Positions 52,100 through 63,457 are shown, numbered from the stretch's first letter. The stretch: DNA of 64,000 nt from Ohessyouella blattaphilus (GCF_024721265.1 NZ_JAMXOC010000010.1:33886-97885), one strand, 5' to 3'. The notes: a model not told the origin generated them from the sequence alone. Translations and numbers: made by a program.

Positions 52100-55000
52100 A
52101 GGATTTAGTAGCGTCTTTCCAAGCTTAAAATTAGATGAAGATATTCAAGTGACCATGCAAGACTGCGAAGTCTTAAAGGTGGCTACCAACAGAAAGAAGG
52201 ATAAGTTGCGGCTGTACCTGGTGTTTCACCATTTGGTGCAAAAGTCTCTTCTTGATGAGGTGGCCACCGCGATAAAGACACAGTTATTTGGTCATACGCG
52301 GATTAAAATAGAAATTGTGGAGCGGTTTGAACTCTCCGAACTATATACACCGGAGTATATTTTCGGCGAATATGGCAGCAGTATTATGGAAGAGCTAAGT
52401 GGGATTAGCGTCATTGCCGCCAAGATTTTTGAGAGTGCCAAAATCTCTTTTGATGAGGGAAATATCGTCCGTCTAGAGCTTCTTGATAGCTTTGTGACGC
52501 GGGATAAACAGACCTTAGTAGAAGAATATCTGCTAGGTCTTTTTCGGGAGCGAATGGGGATTCCTATTGATCTGCGGATCATCTCTTCAGGAAAAAAACG
52601 CAGTGCTCTCAAAGACAGTAGCGTTCTCCTCGAACGGGAAGTTATGAGTATTGTGAAAAACTCAGAAAAGGCTCAGGCTCTGCAAAAGGCCAAGAAAGAA
52701 AAAGAGCAGGAGAAGAAGGAAAAGCCGAAGAAGGAGTATACGAGACCGCCAGTAGCTACCGATCCAGGGCTATTCTATGGACGGGCTTTTGACGAGGAGC
52801 CAACTCCCCTTAACGAAGTTACTCAGGAGATGGGGGAAATTGTCATTAAGGGCAAGGTTATCTCCCAGGAAACCCGTGAGATCAAAGGTGATAGGGCAAT
52901 CCTTATCTTTGTGGTAACCGACTTTACCGACAGCATCAAGGTTAAGTTTTTCGTAAAGAACGAAAGACTTCCGGAAATGCTCGATAAGATAAAAAAAGGT
53001 AAGTTCCTAAAGATTAAAGGGGTTACCATCTTTGATCAGTACGATAAGGAACTGGAAATCGGGAGTATTGCCGGGATTTCGGCGATTAGTGACTTTACCG
53101 TTAGTAGAGAAGATTTGGCTCTTAGGAAACGGGTAGAGCTTCATTGTCATACGAAGATGAGCGATATGGATGCCGTCAGTGAGGCGAAGGACTTAGTGAA
53201 ACGAGCTCACGATTGGGGGCACGCAGCGATTGCGATTACGGACCACGGGGTAGTTCAGGCGTTTCCCGATGCCTACCACTATATCCAAGACCTGCGAAAA
53301 GCGGATCCAGAAGATCCCTTCAAGGTAATCTACGGCGTAGAAGCTTATCTGGTAGACGATTTGCAGGATGTGGCAGTAAAGGAAAAGGGACAAAGTTTTG
53401 ATGATTCCTTTGTTGTCTTCGACCTTGAGACCACCGGCTTTAGTCGAATTAAGGATAAGATTATTGAAATTGGGGCGGTAAAAGTCGAAGGGGGCGAGAT
53501 TGTCGATACCTTTAGCACTTTTGTTAACCCAGAGCGACCGATTCCTTACGATATAATAAAGCTTACTAGTATTGATGACAATATGGTCAAAGATGCGCCC
53601 AAAATCGAGGAAGTGTTTCCCCAGTTTTTGGAATTTGTAGGCGATAGTGTGATGGTGGCTCATAACGCTCCTTTTGATATGGGCTTTATTGAGCAAAATA
53701 TGCGTTATCAGGAGATAGAGGGCGAGTTTACCAGTATCGATACAGTGGCGCTAGCAAGGATTCTCCTGCCGGATCTTTCCAGGTTTAAGTTAAACAACGT
53801 GGCAAAAGCACTGAAGATTAAGCTGGATAATCATCACCGCGCCGTGGATGACGCCGGTGCCACGGCAGAGATTTTTGTAAAGTTTATTGAGATGCTAAAA
53901 GATAGAGGCGTACAGACTTTAGCGAAGCTTAATGAATTAGGAGCTACCAGTAAAGACTTAGTGCGGAAGTCTTTCTCTCACCATGCGATTATTCTGGCCA
54001 CGAACCAGACGGGAATGTTGAATCTATATCGACTGATAAGCAAGTCTCACCTAGACTACTTTAACCGCAGTCCGAAGATTCCGAAAACCGAGTTTTCCAA
54101 TTACCGCGAAGGCCTGATTCTTGGAACGGCTTGTGAGGCGGGTGAGCTTTTTCAGGCAATTATAAACGAGCGTCCACAAAAAGAGATTGCTAAGCTAGTG
54201 AATTATTATGATTTCTTAGAGATCCAACCAACTGGCAACAACGCCTTTATGCTTCGCAGTGACAAGTATCCTCAGTTTAATACAGTCGAAGACTTACAAG
54301 CGGTTAATGAGAAGATTATCGAATTAGGCGAACGGTTTGAGAAGCCGGTAGTAGCCACTTGCGACGTACATTTCCTTGACCCCGATGATGAAATCTATCG
54401 GCGGATTATTATGGCCGGAAAAGGCTTTGATGATGCAGATCTACAGCCGCCGCTATATCTCCATACCACCGAGGAGATGCTAGAAGAGTTTTCTTATTTG
54501 GGTTCTAAGAAGGCAGAAGAGGTGGTGATTGAGAATCCCAACAAGATTGCCGCCATGATTGAGGATGTGAAGCCGATTTCACCAGATAAATGTCCACCGG
54601 AAATCGAAGGCTCTGACGAGGAGCTAAGACGTATCTGTTACGACAAGGCTCACAGTATCTACGGAGAAAATTTGCCGGAGGTGGTAAGTGAGCGTCTAGA
54701 GACCGAGTTGGATTCGATTATCTCTAACGGTTATGCGGTTATGTATATTATCGCCCAGAAGCTGGTGTGGAAGTCTGTGGCTGACGGGTACCTGGTAGGC
54801 TCAAGAGGTTCGGTTGGTTCGTCCTTTGTGGCGACGATGGCAGGTATTACGGAAGTAAATCCCCTTGGTCCACATTACTACTGTTCCCAGTGTCATTACT
54901 ATGACTTTGACTCAGACTTAATCAAAGAATATGCAGACGGCTGTGGCTTTGACATGCCAGATAGAGAGTGTCCAGAGTGCGGAGCCCCTCTTCATAAAGA

Positions 55001-56528
55001 AGGGTTTAACATTCCTTTCGAGACTTTCTTAGGGTTTGCTGGGGAGAGTAAGGAACCGGATATTGACCTTAACTTCTCCGGTGAATACCAAAGTAAAGCC
55101 CATAAGTATACAGAAGAGCTATTTGGAGAAGGCTATACTTTTAAGGCGGGCACCGTCGGCACCTTGGCCGATAAGACAGCCTTTGGCTTTGTAAAGAAGT
55201 ATTACGACGAGAAAAATATCGTTAAAAGAAACTGTGAAGTTGACAGAATCGTTTCTGGCTGTACGGGCGTTCGTAGGAGTACCGGTCAGCACCCAGGTGG
55301 AATTATCGTCTTGCCAAAAGGCCATGAAATTAATGAATTTACCCCGGTGCAGCGACCGGCCAATGATGTAAAGTCGGATATTATCACTACCCATTTTGAT
55401 TATCACTCCATTGATGCCAACTTGCTTAAGCTGGATATTCTTGGTCATGATGATCCGACGATGATTAAGTCTTTGGAGAACTTCATTAACTCGCCGGCGA
55501 TGGAAAATGAATATGGCCCAGATAATCCTTTCAAAGCTACCGATATTCCTCTTGATGAGCCTAAGGTTATGAGTTTGTTTCACGGAACAGAAGCCCTGGG
55601 GATTAAACCAGAGGATATCGACGGCACGAAGCTAGGGTGTCTGGGAATCCCTGAGTTTGGTACGGATTTTGTTATTCAGATGGTAATCGAAGCCAAGCCT
55701 CAGAACCTATCGGATTTGCTGCGGATTTCAGGGCTTTCTCACGGCACGGATGTGTGGATTAATAACGCTCAGGAGCTTATTAAGACAGGGAAGGCGACGA
55801 TTTCTACAGCTATTTGTACCAGGGATGATATTATGGTGTACCTGATTAATAAGGGCTTAAACCCAGGGGACGCCTTTAAGATTATGGAACAAGTGCGTAA
55901 GGGACGAAGCGTTACCCCCGCTCAGGAGGAGATGATGCTTAGTCACGATGTGCCGGAGTGGTACATCTGGTCTTGTAAGTTGATTAAGTATATGTTCCCT
56001 AAGGCTCACGCAGCCGCTTACGTGATGATGGCTTACCGGATTGCCTATTGCAAAATCTACCATCCACTAGCCTATTACGCTTCCTATTTTGGGATCCGGG
56101 CCGATGCTTTTTCCTATGAGCAGATGTGCATGGGACAAGATAAGCTAAAGGCTCTTCTAAAAGAGCTAAAGGCGAAAGGCAAAGATATTACCAAAAAGAA
56201 AGAAGAAGATACGATTAAAGATATGCGCCTGGTGCAGGAAATGTACGCTCGCGGCTTTGATTTTGTACCGATTGACATCTACAAAGCGAAAGCCTATGAG
56301 TTTCAGATTATCGGCGATAAGCTCATGCCACCTCTTTCTAGCATTGATGGTCTTGGCGAAAAGGCGGCTATCGAGATGGAGCAGGCGGCCAAAGAAGGTC
56401 CCTTCTTATCGAAAGATGACTTTAAGAGCCGTTCTAAGGTCTCCCAAACGGTAGTGGATACCATGGGACGCCTAGGATTATTAGGGGATATCCCTGAATC
56501 CAATCAATTATCTCTATTTGATATTTAA
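52092..56528 (+). CDS. polC: DNA polymerase III alpha subunit, PolC type
   Basis: The main replicase of low-G+C Gram-positives, 1478 residues. In order: an N-terminal domain, a charged linker ([13 protein letters not shown] near 202), an OB domain near 240-340, a PHP domain from about 349 ([13 protein letters not shown]) interrupted by a DEDDh proofreading exonuclease from about 438 ([11 protein letters not shown]), then the polymerase core with a zinc ribbon near 933-965 (CSQC and CPEC). It is full length and uninterrupted. Confidence 0.97.
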   Translation: MDKGFSSVFPSLKLDEDIQVTMQDCEVLKVATNRKKDKLRLYLVFHHLVQKSLLDEVATAIKTQLFGHTRIKIEIVERFELSELYTPEYIFGEYGSSIMEELSGISVIAAKIFESAKISFDEGNIVRLELLDSFVTRDKQTLVEEYLLGLFRERMGIPIDLRIISSGKKRSALKDSSVLLEREVMSIVKNSEKAQALQKAKKEKEQEKKEKPKKEYTRPPVATDPGLFYGRAFDEEPTPLNEVTQEMGEIVIKGKVISQETREIKGDRAILIFVVTDFTDSIKVKFFVKNERLPEMLDKIKKGKFLKIKGVTIFDQYDKELEIGSIAGISAISDFTVSREDLALRKRVELHCHTKMSDMDAVSEAKDLVKRAHDWGHAAIAITDHGVVQAFPDAYHYIQDLRKADPEDPFKVIYGVEAYLVDDLQDVAVKEKGQSFDDSFVVFDLETTGFSRIKDKIIEIGAVKVEGGEIVDTFSTFVNPERPIPYDIIKLTSIDDNMVKDAPKIEEVFPQFLEFVGDSVMVAHNAPFDMGFIEQNMRYQEIEGEFTSIDTVALARILLPDLSRFKLNNVAKALKIKLDNHHRAVDDAGATAEIFVKFIEMLKDRGVQTLAKLNELGATSKDLVRKSFSHHAIILATNQTGMLNLYRLISKSHLDYFNRSPKIPKTEFSNYREGLILGTACEAGELFQAIINERPQKEIAKLVNYYDFLEIQPTGNNAFMLRSDKYPQFNTVEDLQAVNEKIIELGERFEKPVVATCDVHFLDPDDEIYRRIIMAGKGFDDADLQPPLYLHTTEEMLEEFSYLGSKKAEEVVIENPNKIAAMIEDVKPISPDKCPPEIEGSDEELRRICYDKAHSIYGENLPEVVSERLETELDSIISNGYAVMYIIAQKLVWKSVADGYLVGSRGSVGSSFVATMAGITEVNPLGPHYYCSQCHYYDFDSDLIKEYADGCGFDMPDRECPECGAPLHKEGFNIPFETFLGFAGESKEPDIDLNFSGEYQSKAHKYTEELFGEGYTFKAGTVGTLADKTAFGFVKKYYDEKNIVKRNCEVDRIVSGCTGVRRSTGQHPGGIIVLPKGHEINEFTPVQRPANDVKSDIITTHFDYHSIDANLLKLDILGHDDPTMIKSLENFINSPAMENEYGPDNPFKATDIPLDEPKVMSLFHGTEALGIKPEDIDGTKLGCLGIPEFGTDFVIQMVIEAKPQNLSDLLRISGLSHGTDVWINNAQELIKTGKATISTAICTRDDIMVYLINKGLNPGDAFKIMEQVRKGRSVTPAQEEMMLSHDVPEWYIWSCKLIKYMFPKAHAAAYVMMAYRIAYCKIYHPLAYYASYFGIRADAFSYEQMCMGQDKLKALLKELKAKGKDITKKKEEDTIKDMRLVQEMYARGFDFVPIDIYKAKAYEFQIIGDKLMPPLSSIDGLGEKAAIEMEQAAKEGPFLSKDDFKSRSKVSQTVVDTMGRLGLLGDIPESNQLSLFDI

Positions 56529-56595
56529 TGAGGGCGCTAGATGTGATACAATATTTTAGTAGTTGCAGATAAACAGGATAAAGGCGGAAAAAATT

Positions 56596-57408
56596 GTGAG
56601 AGTAACATTGATTCATGGACAGTCCCATCGGGAGAGCAGTTATCATTTGGGACAGATACTAGCAAAAAAAATTGCCCAAGCAGAGGATATCGAAGAGATC
56701 TTCTTACCTGCGGATTTCAAAGAGTTTTGTTGTGGCTGTGCCAATTGCTTTATAAAAGGGGAAGAGACGTGTCCTCATTACCAGCAGGTAAAGCAGGTCT
56801 TGGATAAAATTGATAGAGCCCAGACCCTGATTTTTACCACACCGGTGTACGCTATGCGCACCAGTGGGGGGATGAAGACTTTACTGGATCATTTGAGCTA
56901 TCAGTTTATGGTTCATCGACCTTCAGAACTGTCCTTTAAGCGCCAAGCGGTGGTCATCGCTACCGGTGCTGGTGGTGGCATGAGAAGCGCCTGCAAAGAT
57001 ATTAGTACCAGTCTCTTTCACTGGGGAACGGCGAGAACGTATACTTACAAGATGGCAAGTGCCAGTACGACTTGGGAGAATGTGAAGGAAGACAAGAAAA
57101 AACGAGCCGAGATGGACTTATCAGGAATGGCGAAGACGATTATCGATCGCTCTTTTGCCCCGGTGCCCAGAGTACCAGTGAAGCTTTGGTTTCATCTCTG
57201 CCGCCTTGTGATTCCTAAGATGGGAAATGACTGCGACATGAACTACTGGCGGGATAAAGGCTGGCTTGATAAAAGGCGACCCTGGCCGGTAATCGCTCTC
57301 GGCGATAGAATAAAGTCGGGCTGGGAGATCGTGACTTCTAAGCTTGGCGAGTTGACGAAGAAAAAGGTTGCTAGTCAAGAAGCTGTCAGTAAAAATCTAC
57401 AGAAATAG
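56596..57408 (+). CDS. Flavodoxin-fold NAD(P)H-dependent oxidoreductase
   Basis: This 270-residue protein starts at GTG (56596) behind AAGGCGG. It has an FMN-binding flavodoxin-like N-terminal half (VTLIHGQSHRESSYHLG) and a short cysteine group CCGCANCFIKGEETC near residues 43-57, found in iron-sulfur flavoprotein relatives. A C-terminal extension of about 80 residues is rich in basic and aromatic residues. The electron donor and substrate are not evident. A terminator follows. Confidence 0.85.
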   Translation: MRVTLIHGQSHRESSYHLGQILAKKIAQAEDIEEIFLPADFKEFCCGCANCFIKGEETCPHYQQVKQVLDKIDRAQTLIFTTPVYAMRTSGGMKTLLDHLSYQFMVHRPSELSFKRQAVVIATGAGGGMRSACKDISTSLFHWGTARTYTYKMASASTTWENVKEDKKKRAEMDLSGMAKTIIDRSFAPVPRVPVKLWFHLCRLVIPKMGNDCDMNYWRDKGWLDKRRPWPVIALGDRIKSGWEIVTSKLGELTKKKVASQEAVSKNLQK

Positions 57409-57412
57409 TAGA

Positions 57413-57442
57413 AGCCGGAAGATAAAACTTCCGGCTGTTTTT
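57413..57442 (+). terminator. Terminator after the flavodoxin-like gene
   Basis: AGCCGGAAG (57413-57421) pairs with CTTCCGGCT (57428-57436), followed by GTTTTT. Confidence 0.92.
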
Positions 57443-57466
57443 GCATCAGAGAATAGGAGAAGCGAA

Positions 57467-57934
57467 ATGCGGAGAAAAGAAAGAGAAGTGACGGATTTAC
57501 AAGAAATTAGAGAGTTTTTAGAAGGTCAGGAAGTGTGCCGTGTGGCTTTTGTGGATGAGGGGGCTCCTTATATTTTGCCCCTTAATTACGGCTATGAACT
57601 CAGTGAGCAGGGGGCGTTAACGCTTTATATTCACTCGGGCAAATTAGGGAAGAAGATGGATATTGTAAAAGAACAGCCTTACGTGGGGGTTGAGCTTGAC
57701 GGGAACCACCAGTTAGTCACAGGAAAGGCAGGGTGTAACTATACGTATAAGTATTTTAGCCTGGTGGGCAAAGGGAAAGTGACCCTTCTTGAAGGTGAGG
57801 AAAAGCAAGCTGGACTAGAAAAGCTAATGGCTCATTTTACGAAAGAGCCGGTAGCCTTTAACGAAAAGATGATCGGTGCCGTCGAGCTACTGAAGCTAGA
57901 AGTAACCTCTTTCGCCTGCAAAAAAAATGCCTAA
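57467..57934 (+). CDS. Pyridoxamine 5'-phosphate oxidase-like flavoprotein (NimA-like)
   Basis: This 155-residue split-barrel flavoprotein starts MRRKEREVTDLQEIREFLEG and has ILPLNYGYE and HSGKLGKKMDI segments, the pattern of NimA/5-nitroimidazole-resistance-like proteins in anaerobes. The physiological substrate is unknown. TAGGAGAAG fixes the start at 57467, although the frame is open further upstream into the preceding gene. Confidence 0.88.
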   Translation: MRRKEREVTDLQEIREFLEGQEVCRVAFVDEGAPYILPLNYGYELSEQGALTLYIHSGKLGKKMDIVKEQPYVGVELDGNHQLVTGKAGCNYTYKYFSLVGKGKVTLLEGEEKQAGLEKLMAHFTKEPVAFNEKMIGAVELLKLEVTSFACKKNA

Positions 57935-57951
57935 ACGGGCAATTTAGCGCT

Positions 57952-57979
57952 TTAACTCGCAAAAGTATTATGGTATAAT
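57952..57979 (+). promoter_or_regulatory. Promoter of the paaK-ior operon
   Basis: TTAACT (57952-57957), 16 bp, TATAAT (57974-57979), about 60 bp before the first gene. Confidence 0.6.
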
Positions 57980-58040
57980 GTAACGAAATGCGGATGCCAA
58001 TTAGGCGGCATAATACTTAGGATGAAGGAGTGAAAGAAAG

Positions 58041-59351
58041 ATGATTTGGGCAAAAGAAGAAACCCTTTCACGTAGCGAAATGGAAGCGCTGCAACTTAAA
58101 AAACTAAAGGAGACGGCATCCTATATCTATGACCGAGTAGAGCCCTATCGAAAGAAAATGGATGAGGCCGGAGTAAAGCCAGAAGATATTCAGTCTTTGG
58201 CGGATTTACAGAAGCTTCCTTTTACTTATAAAGTGGATTTTAGAGACAATTATCCGACAGGTCTATTTGCTGTCGATAAAAAAGAGTTGGTGCGTTTTCA
58301 CGCTAGTAGCGGAACGACCGGCAAGCCGACGATGGTAGGTTATACAAGGAAAGATATGGAGAACTGGACCGAGAATGTGGCTAGAGTTGTCTGTATGGGC
58401 GGAGCTAGTGATCAAGATGTAGCGCAGATTTCCTTTGGCTACGGAACGTTTACCGGGGCCCTCGGTCTACACGGTGGTCTGGAGAAGGTGGGTGCCGCGG
58501 TTATTCCCATGTCTTCTGGTAATGCCAAGAAGCAGATGATGTTTATGGAGGATTTAGGTGTAACCCTACTAGTCGCAACTCCGTCCTACGCCCTTCACTT
58601 AGGGGAAGAGCTAAAAGCGAGAGGCCTTGATCCAAGTAAAGATTTGAGTTTACGAATCGGCCTTTTTGGAGGCGAAGGCATGACAGAAGCGATGCGAGAT
58701 GAAATGCATAAGCTCTGGGGTGAAGATTTCTTCTGTACCCAGAATTACGGGATGAGCGAGCTTTGTGGACCTGGGGTTGCAGGAGAGTGTGAAGCCCTGA
58801 CAGGGATGCATTTTAATGAAGACTGGTTTATCCCAGAGATTATTGATCCAGTGACGGAAGAAGTCTTACCTCCAGGTGAGCGAGGAGAGCTAGTGATTAC
58901 TTGCTTAGGCAAGGAAGCGATTCCGCTAGTGCGGTACCGGACGGGGGATTTGACTCGTTTAATGTACGAGCCATGCTCATGCGGACGAACGACGGTGCGG
59001 ATGGAGAATATTACCGGTAGAGCGGATGATATGCTGGTTATTCGCGGGGTCAATGTCTTCCCCACTCAGATTGAAGAAGTGCTCTTTAGTATTCCCGAGA
59101 TTGGTCCTCACTACGAGATTCTCGTGGAGCGTATCAACCATTTAGATGCGATGACGATTAGCGTAGAGCTGGTGGACGATACCTTATTAGATAGTTATTC
59201 TAAGCTAAGCGAGCTAGGCGACCGGATTAAGACCGGTCTAAAGGAACAGCTAGGGTTAGCGACGAAAATAAAATTAGTGGCGCCTCAATCGCTAAAGCGG
59301 TTTGAGGGAAAAGCCAAACGAGTTACAGATTTACGAAAGGATGGAGTATAA
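58041..59351 (+). CDS. paaK: Phenylacetate-CoA ligase family enzyme, copy 1
   Basis: This 436-residue AMP-forming acyl-CoA ligase has the P-loop HASSGTTGKPT near residue 90, YGMSELCGPG near 235, and the C-terminal hinge and lysine regions (ITGRADDMLVIRGVNVFPTQIEE). In an ior operon it may run towards acid plus ATP, or activate aryl acetates. It heads the operon, with iorA starting 1 bp after its stop. The second copy in the operon is clearly diverged, so the two may differ in substrate. Confidence 0.92.
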   Translation: MIWAKEETLSRSEMEALQLKKLKETASYIYDRVEPYRKKMDEAGVKPEDIQSLADLQKLPFTYKVDFRDNYPTGLFAVDKKELVRFHASSGTTGKPTMVGYTRKDMENWTENVARVVCMGGASDQDVAQISFGYGTFTGALGLHGGLEKVGAAVIPMSSGNAKKQMMFMEDLGVTLLVATPSYALHLGEELKARGLDPSKDLSLRIGLFGGEGMTEAMRDEMHKLWGEDFFCTQNYGMSELCGPGVAGECEALTGMHFNEDWFIPEIIDPVTEEVLPPGERGELVITCLGKEAIPLVRYRTGDLTRLMYEPCSCGRTTVRMENITGRADDMLVIRGVNVFPTQIEEVLFSIPEIGPHYEILVERINHLDAMTISVELVDDTLLDSYSKLSELGDRIKTGLKEQLGLATKIKLVAPQSLKRFEGKAKRVTDLRKDGV

Positions 59352-59352
59352 G

Positions 59353-61107
59353 ATGTCAGGAAAGAAAGTGATAATGCTAGGCAATGAAGCGATTGCTAGA
59401 GGCGCTTATGAGGCTGGGGTTAAAGTATCAAGCGCGTATCCAGGAACGCCTAGTACCGAAGTAAGTGAGTATATGGTGCAGTATAAGGATGATGTGTACT
59501 GCGAATGGGCTCCGAATGAAAAAGTAGCAGCAGAGGTAGCGATTGGTGCTTCCTTAGCTGGTGAGCGTGCCCTTGTCTGTATGAAGCATGTTGGGTTTAA
59601 CGTGGCGGCTGATCCAGCGTATTCCGTATCCTATATGGGGGTGGGCGGCGGTCTTATCTTTATGGTGGCAGACGACCCCGGACTTTATAGCTCGCAAAAT
59701 GAACAAGATACCAGAATGGTTGCTAGAGCGGCTAAGCTTCCCGTCATCGAACCGGCGAACTCTCAGGAGGCGAAGGAGTTCCTAAAGGCTGCCTATGATC
59801 TAAGTGAAGAGTTTGACCGTCCCATCGTGTTCCGGACGACCACGAGACTAGCTCATTCTCAAAGCTTTGTAGAATTAGATGAGCGCGCGGAAAAGGAAGG
59901 CAAAGCCTATGAAAAGGACGTGCGTAAGAATGTTCTGATGCCGGCGAACGCCAAGGGACGCCATACGGTAATTGAAAAAGAGATGGCGAGGCTCGCAGAA
60001 GCTGCCAATTCTTTGCCTATGAACAAAGTAGAAATGAAGGATACGAAAATTGGTGTTATTACTAGCGGAATTCCTTATCTCTACGTAAAGGAAGCGCTGC
60101 CAGAAGCCTCGGTTTTAAAGCTAGGGTTAGTAAATCCGCTACCGAAAGAACTGATCGCAGACTTCGCTAGCAAAGTGGATGAACTATATATTATTGAAGA
60201 ATTAGATCCTGTGATTGAGGACCAGATAAAAGCTTGGGGTATTCCTTGTAAAGGGAAAGACTTATTCTCTGTGGAAGGTGAATACTCAGCGAACATGCTT
60301 AAAAAAGTGATTTTAGGCGAAGAGACAGAAGTAAAAGTGGCGGCAGAAAACGTGCCAAACAGACCGCCGATTCTTTGTCCAGGCTGTCCTCACAGAAGCG
60401 TATATCACGTCCTTAATAAATTGGGCATTCACGCAGCTGGTGATATCGGCTGTTATACCCTAGGAGCGGTACCACCGCTAAGCGTAGTGGATACCACCAT
60501 TTGTATGGGTGCTAGTATCTCTTCCCTTCACGGTATGGAAAAGGCTAAAGGAAAAGAATACATTAAGAACTGGGTAGCCGTTATCGGTGACTCCACCTTC
60601 TTACATACAGGTGTTAACTCACTGATGAACATGGTCTATAATAACGGCACCGGGACAGTGATGATTCTCGATAATTCAACCACCGGAATGACTGGACACC
60701 AAGACCACGCGGCTACCGGTAAGACGCTGCAAGGGGATGACACCTATGCCATTAATATTATGGGGCTAGTGAAATCATTAGGCATTAAGAACGTTCAGGA
60801 AATCAATGCCTTTGATATAGAAGGTTTAGAAAAGCTGGTGAAAGAGGAAGTGGCAAAAGATGAGATTTCGGTCATTATTACGAAATCCCCTTGTGTCCTT
60901 TTGACCAAGGGAGCCAAACCTTTCTACAGAGTGGATGCGGATAAATGTAAAAAGTGCGGAATGTGTCTCAAGCCAGCGTGTCCGGCCATGGAGAAATTAG
61001 CTGACAAGACCGCGTATATCGATACTACCATGTGTACCGGTTGTGGTCTTTGTGACTCCTTATGTAAGTTTGGAGCAATTGAATTTGTAAAGGCAGGTGA
61101 GCGCTAA
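59353..61107 (+). CDS. iorA: Indolepyruvate:ferredoxin oxidoreductase alpha subunit
   Basis: This 584-residue subunit oxidatively decarboxylates aryl pyruvates to aryl-acetyl-CoA, reducing ferredoxin. It has an N-terminal pyrimidine-binding region (SSAYPGTPSTEVSEY), a C-terminal TPP-binding region (CPGCPHRSVYHVL, GDIGCYTLGA, VIGDSTFLHTG) and two terminal [4Fe-4S] sites (CKKCGMC and CTGCGLC). ATG at 59353 has GGATGGAG upstream and starts the conserved MSGKKVIMLGNEA. It overlaps iorB by one base. Confidence 0.95.
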   Translation: MSGKKVIMLGNEAIARGAYEAGVKVSSAYPGTPSTEVSEYMVQYKDDVYCEWAPNEKVAAEVAIGASLAGERALVCMKHVGFNVAADPAYSVSYMGVGGGLIFMVADDPGLYSSQNEQDTRMVARAAKLPVIEPANSQEAKEFLKAAYDLSEEFDRPIVFRTTTRLAHSQSFVELDERAEKEGKAYEKDVRKNVLMPANAKGRHTVIEKEMARLAEAANSLPMNKVEMKDTKIGVITSGIPYLYVKEALPEASVLKLGLVNPLPKELIADFASKVDELYIIEELDPVIEDQIKAWGIPCKGKDLFSVEGEYSANMLKKVILGEETEVKVAAENVPNRPPILCPGCPHRSVYHVLNKLGIHAAGDIGCYTLGAVPPLSVVDTTICMGASISSLHGMEKAKGKEYIKNWVAVIGDSTFLHTGVNSLMNMVYNNGTGTVMILDNSTTGMTGHQDHAATGKTLQGDDTYAINIMGLVKSLGIKNVQEINAFDIEGLEKLVKEEVAKDEISVIITKSPCVLLTKGAKPFYRVDADKCKKCGMCLKPACPAMEKLADKTAYIDTTMCTGCGLCDSLCKFGAIEFVKAGER

Positions 61108-61676
61108 TGACAACGAAAAATATCATGATCGTCGGGGTAGGTGGACAGGGAACGCTGCTTACTAGTCGTATTTTAGGAGGTCTGGCAACCAGTGCAGGCT
61201 ATGACGTAAAGCTATCGGAAGTTCACGGAATGGCCCAAAGAGGCGGCAGTGTAGTGACCTTTGTGCGCTACGGTAAAGAAGTACAAGAGCCGATTGTGGA
61301 AGAAGGGCAAGCAGATGTTATTATCGCTTTTGAACGCTTAGAAGCGCTGCGCTACAAGCACTTTCTGAAGCCGGAAGGGGTTCTGATTATTAATGATTGG
61401 CGGATTAACCCGATGCCAGTAGTTATCGGTGCAGCTACGTATCCAGAGGGAATTATTGAAGAATTGCAAAAGGATTGTAAGGTTCAAGTCGTCAAAGCCC
61501 AAGAGGCAGCAGTGGAGCTTGGAAATGCCCGGGTCTTTAACCTGGTTGTTCTCGGTGCGGCTGCAAAGAATATGAATTTTACAAAAGAGCAGTGGTTCCA
61601 GGTGATTCGTGATACGGTGCCGCCTAAAACGGTAGATATCAACATTGCTGCCTTTTTAAAAGGGTATGAATTATAG
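61107..61676 (+). CDS. iorB: Indolepyruvate:ferredoxin oxidoreductase beta subunit
   Basis: This 189-residue gamma-type 2-oxoacid oxidoreductase domain starts IMIVGVGGQGTLLTSRILGG and has SEVHGMAQRGGSVVTFVRYG. It completes the enzyme with IorA. It is followed after 17 bp by an ACT protein with a strong GGGGGAG ribosome site. Confidence 0.95.
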   Translation: MTTKNIMIVGVGGQGTLLTSRILGGLATSAGYDVKLSEVHGMAQRGGSVVTFVRYGKEVQEPIVEEGQADVIIAFERLEALRYKHFLKPEGVLIINDWRINPMPVVIGAATYPEGIIEELQKDCKVQVVKAQEAAVELGNARVFNLVVLGAAAKNMNFTKEQWFQVIRDTVPPKTVDINIAAFLKGYEL

Positions 61677-61693
61677 AAAGGGGGAGCGAAAAG

Positions 61694-62113
61694 ATGATTA
61701 AACAAGTATCCATTTTTGTTGAAAATAAGCCAGGTGCGATGATGGAAATCACGGAAGCGCTAAGTAGTGCTCAGGTAAATATTCGAGCGATTGCCGCCTT
61801 TGATACCCCTGAATTCGGAATTCTAAGATTGGTGGTGGATAACCCCAAGAAGGCGAAAGAGGATCTAACGAGTAAAGGCTTTGTGGTGCGCATTCAAGAG
61901 GTAATCGGAGTTGAATTGCAAGATGAGAAAGGGACGCTTAATCACATGCTGACCTGCCTTTCAAGAGCCAATATCAACATGAATTACATCTATTCTTTCG
62001 TAATTCGTCAAGGTCGGGCGCCGATTATGGTTTTCCAAGCCGATGATGAGGAGAAGGCGAAAGAAGTATTAACCCGAGAAGGAATAAAAATGATTAAGGA
62101 AGAGGAGCTATAA
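61694..62113 (+). CDS. Tandem ACT-domain protein, copy 1
   Basis: This 139-residue protein consists of two ACT domains (residues 1-68 starting MIKQVSIFVENKPGAMMEIT, and 70-139 starting VELQDEKGTLNHMLTCL). Stand-alone ACT proteins next to paaK/ior genes probably sense an aromatic amino acid or oxoacid. The ligand is not known. It precedes paaK copy 2 by 1 bp. Confidence 0.88.
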   Translation: MIKQVSIFVENKPGAMMEITEALSSAQVNIRAIAAFDTPEFGILRLVVDNPKKAKEDLTSKGFVVRIQEVIGVELQDEKGTLNHMLTCLSRANINMNYIYSFVIRQGRAPIMVFQADDEEKAKEVLTREGIKMIKEEEL

Positions 62114-62114
62114 G

Positions 62115-63443
62115 ATGGCGAGAGTAAAGAATGCAGTCTGGCAAGAAAAGATTCGCGACCCACATATAGAGTGCATGAGCCGGGATGAGATGCAGGCTAT
62201 TCAGAGTGAACGACTACAATCAGTGGTAAAACGGGTTTATGAACACACGCCCTTCTACTATAACAAGATGAAAGAGATGGGTCTTGAGCCGGGAGATATT
62301 CGGGGGATTGAAGATATCCATAAGCTTCCCTTTACGACGAAAGAGGACTTAAGAGATAACTATCCCTTTGGTTTGGTGGCTGTTCCTCAAGAGGAAATCG
62401 TTCGTGTCCAAGGAACGTCAGGTACTACCGGAAAACTCACTTTAGCCTCCTACTCCCAAAAGGACGTGGATGTGTGGGGAGAATGCGTGGCGAGGGCTCT
62501 TAGCATGGCGGGAATTGATCAGAGCGACCGCATTCACGTGTGCTACGGTTATGGCCTCTTTACGGGAGGTCTAGGCATTGACTTTGGTGCCCGGGAGCTT
62601 GGGGCCATGTCGATTCCCATGTCGGCGGGAAATACCAAAAGACAGATTATGTGTATGGAAGACTTTGGTGCCACCGCTTTTGCTTGTACTCCTTCCTACG
62701 CCCTATACTTGGCCGAAAGTATTCGGGAAGCCGGTCTCGTCGACAAGATGAAGATTCGCGTAGGTATCCACGGAGCCGAGCCTTGGACGGAAGAAATGCG
62801 TAAAGAGATTGAAGATATCTTAGACATCGACTGCTTCGATATCTATGGTTTATGCGAGATTACCGGACCGGGGGTGGCGATGGATTGTATTCATCATAAA
62901 GGACTGCATGTGTTCGAAGATCACTTCTATCCAGAGGTTTTAAATCCGAAAACCAACGAGCCCTGCGCCGATAACGAATCAGGTGAGCTAGTCTTTACTA
63001 CCTTATCAAAGGAAGCCATGCCGTTACTAAGATATCGGACCAAGGATATTACCAGCATCCAAAGAGACGTTTGTGAGTGTGGCAGGACCCTGCCAAGAAT
63101 CCAGAAATTCACTGGTAGAACCGATGATATGAAGGTGATTCGCGGCGTCAATGTCTTCCCAACCCAGGTTGAAGCGGCCCTGCTTTCAATGGGTGGTGTG
63201 GCTCCTCACTATAAGATGATCGTTGACAGAGTGGAAGGTCAAGATGTTTTGACGGTAATGGTCGAAGTTGATGAACAATACTTCTCTGATGAAATTCGTA
63301 AATTGGATGAATTAAAGCAAAGAGTTGGAAAAGTCTTAAAAGAAACCCTAGGCATCTCTGTAAAAGTGCGTTTGGTAGAGCCGAAATCCATTGAACGCAG
63401 TGAAGGAAAAGCGGTGCGGGTAATCGACAATCGTGACTTATAG
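62115..63443 (+). CDS. paaK: Phenylacetate-CoA ligase family enzyme, copy 2
   Basis: This 442-residue paralogue of the first gene of the operon has VQGTSGTTGKLT near residue 97, IYGLCEITGPGV near 243 and FTGRTDDMKVIRGVNVFPTQVE near 335. Compared with copy 1 the P-loop is followed by L instead of P (GKLT against GKPT), and the pocket regions differ. The two ligases may serve different aryl or branched acids made through IorAB. Confidence 0.92.
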   Translation: MARVKNAVWQEKIRDPHIECMSRDEMQAIQSERLQSVVKRVYEHTPFYYNKMKEMGLEPGDIRGIEDIHKLPFTTKEDLRDNYPFGLVAVPQEEIVRVQGTSGTTGKLTLASYSQKDVDVWGECVARALSMAGIDQSDRIHVCYGYGLFTGGLGIDFGARELGAMSIPMSAGNTKRQIMCMEDFGATAFACTPSYALYLAESIREAGLVDKMKIRVGIHGAEPWTEEMRKEIEDILDIDCFDIYGLCEITGPGVAMDCIHHKGLHVFEDHFYPEVLNPKTNEPCADNESGELVFTTLSKEAMPLLRYRTKDITSIQRDVCECGRTLPRIQKFTGRTDDMKVIRGVNVFPTQVEAALLSMGGVAPHYKMIVDRVEGQDVLTVMVEVDEQYFSDEIRKLDELKQRVGKVLKETLGISVKVRLVEPKSIERSEGKAVRVIDNRDL

Positions 63444-63457
63444 GAAGGAAGTAGCAT

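Noticed and set aside
53193..53696. 167-codon minus-strand frame inside polC
   Set aside because: Antisense to the PHP/exonuclease region of polC. The composition is that of a shadow frame and no family is recognisable.
56529..56595. Promoter before the flavodoxin-like gene (TACAAT at 56547)
   Set aside because: No acceptable -35 at a suitable distance, so it is not listed as a feature.
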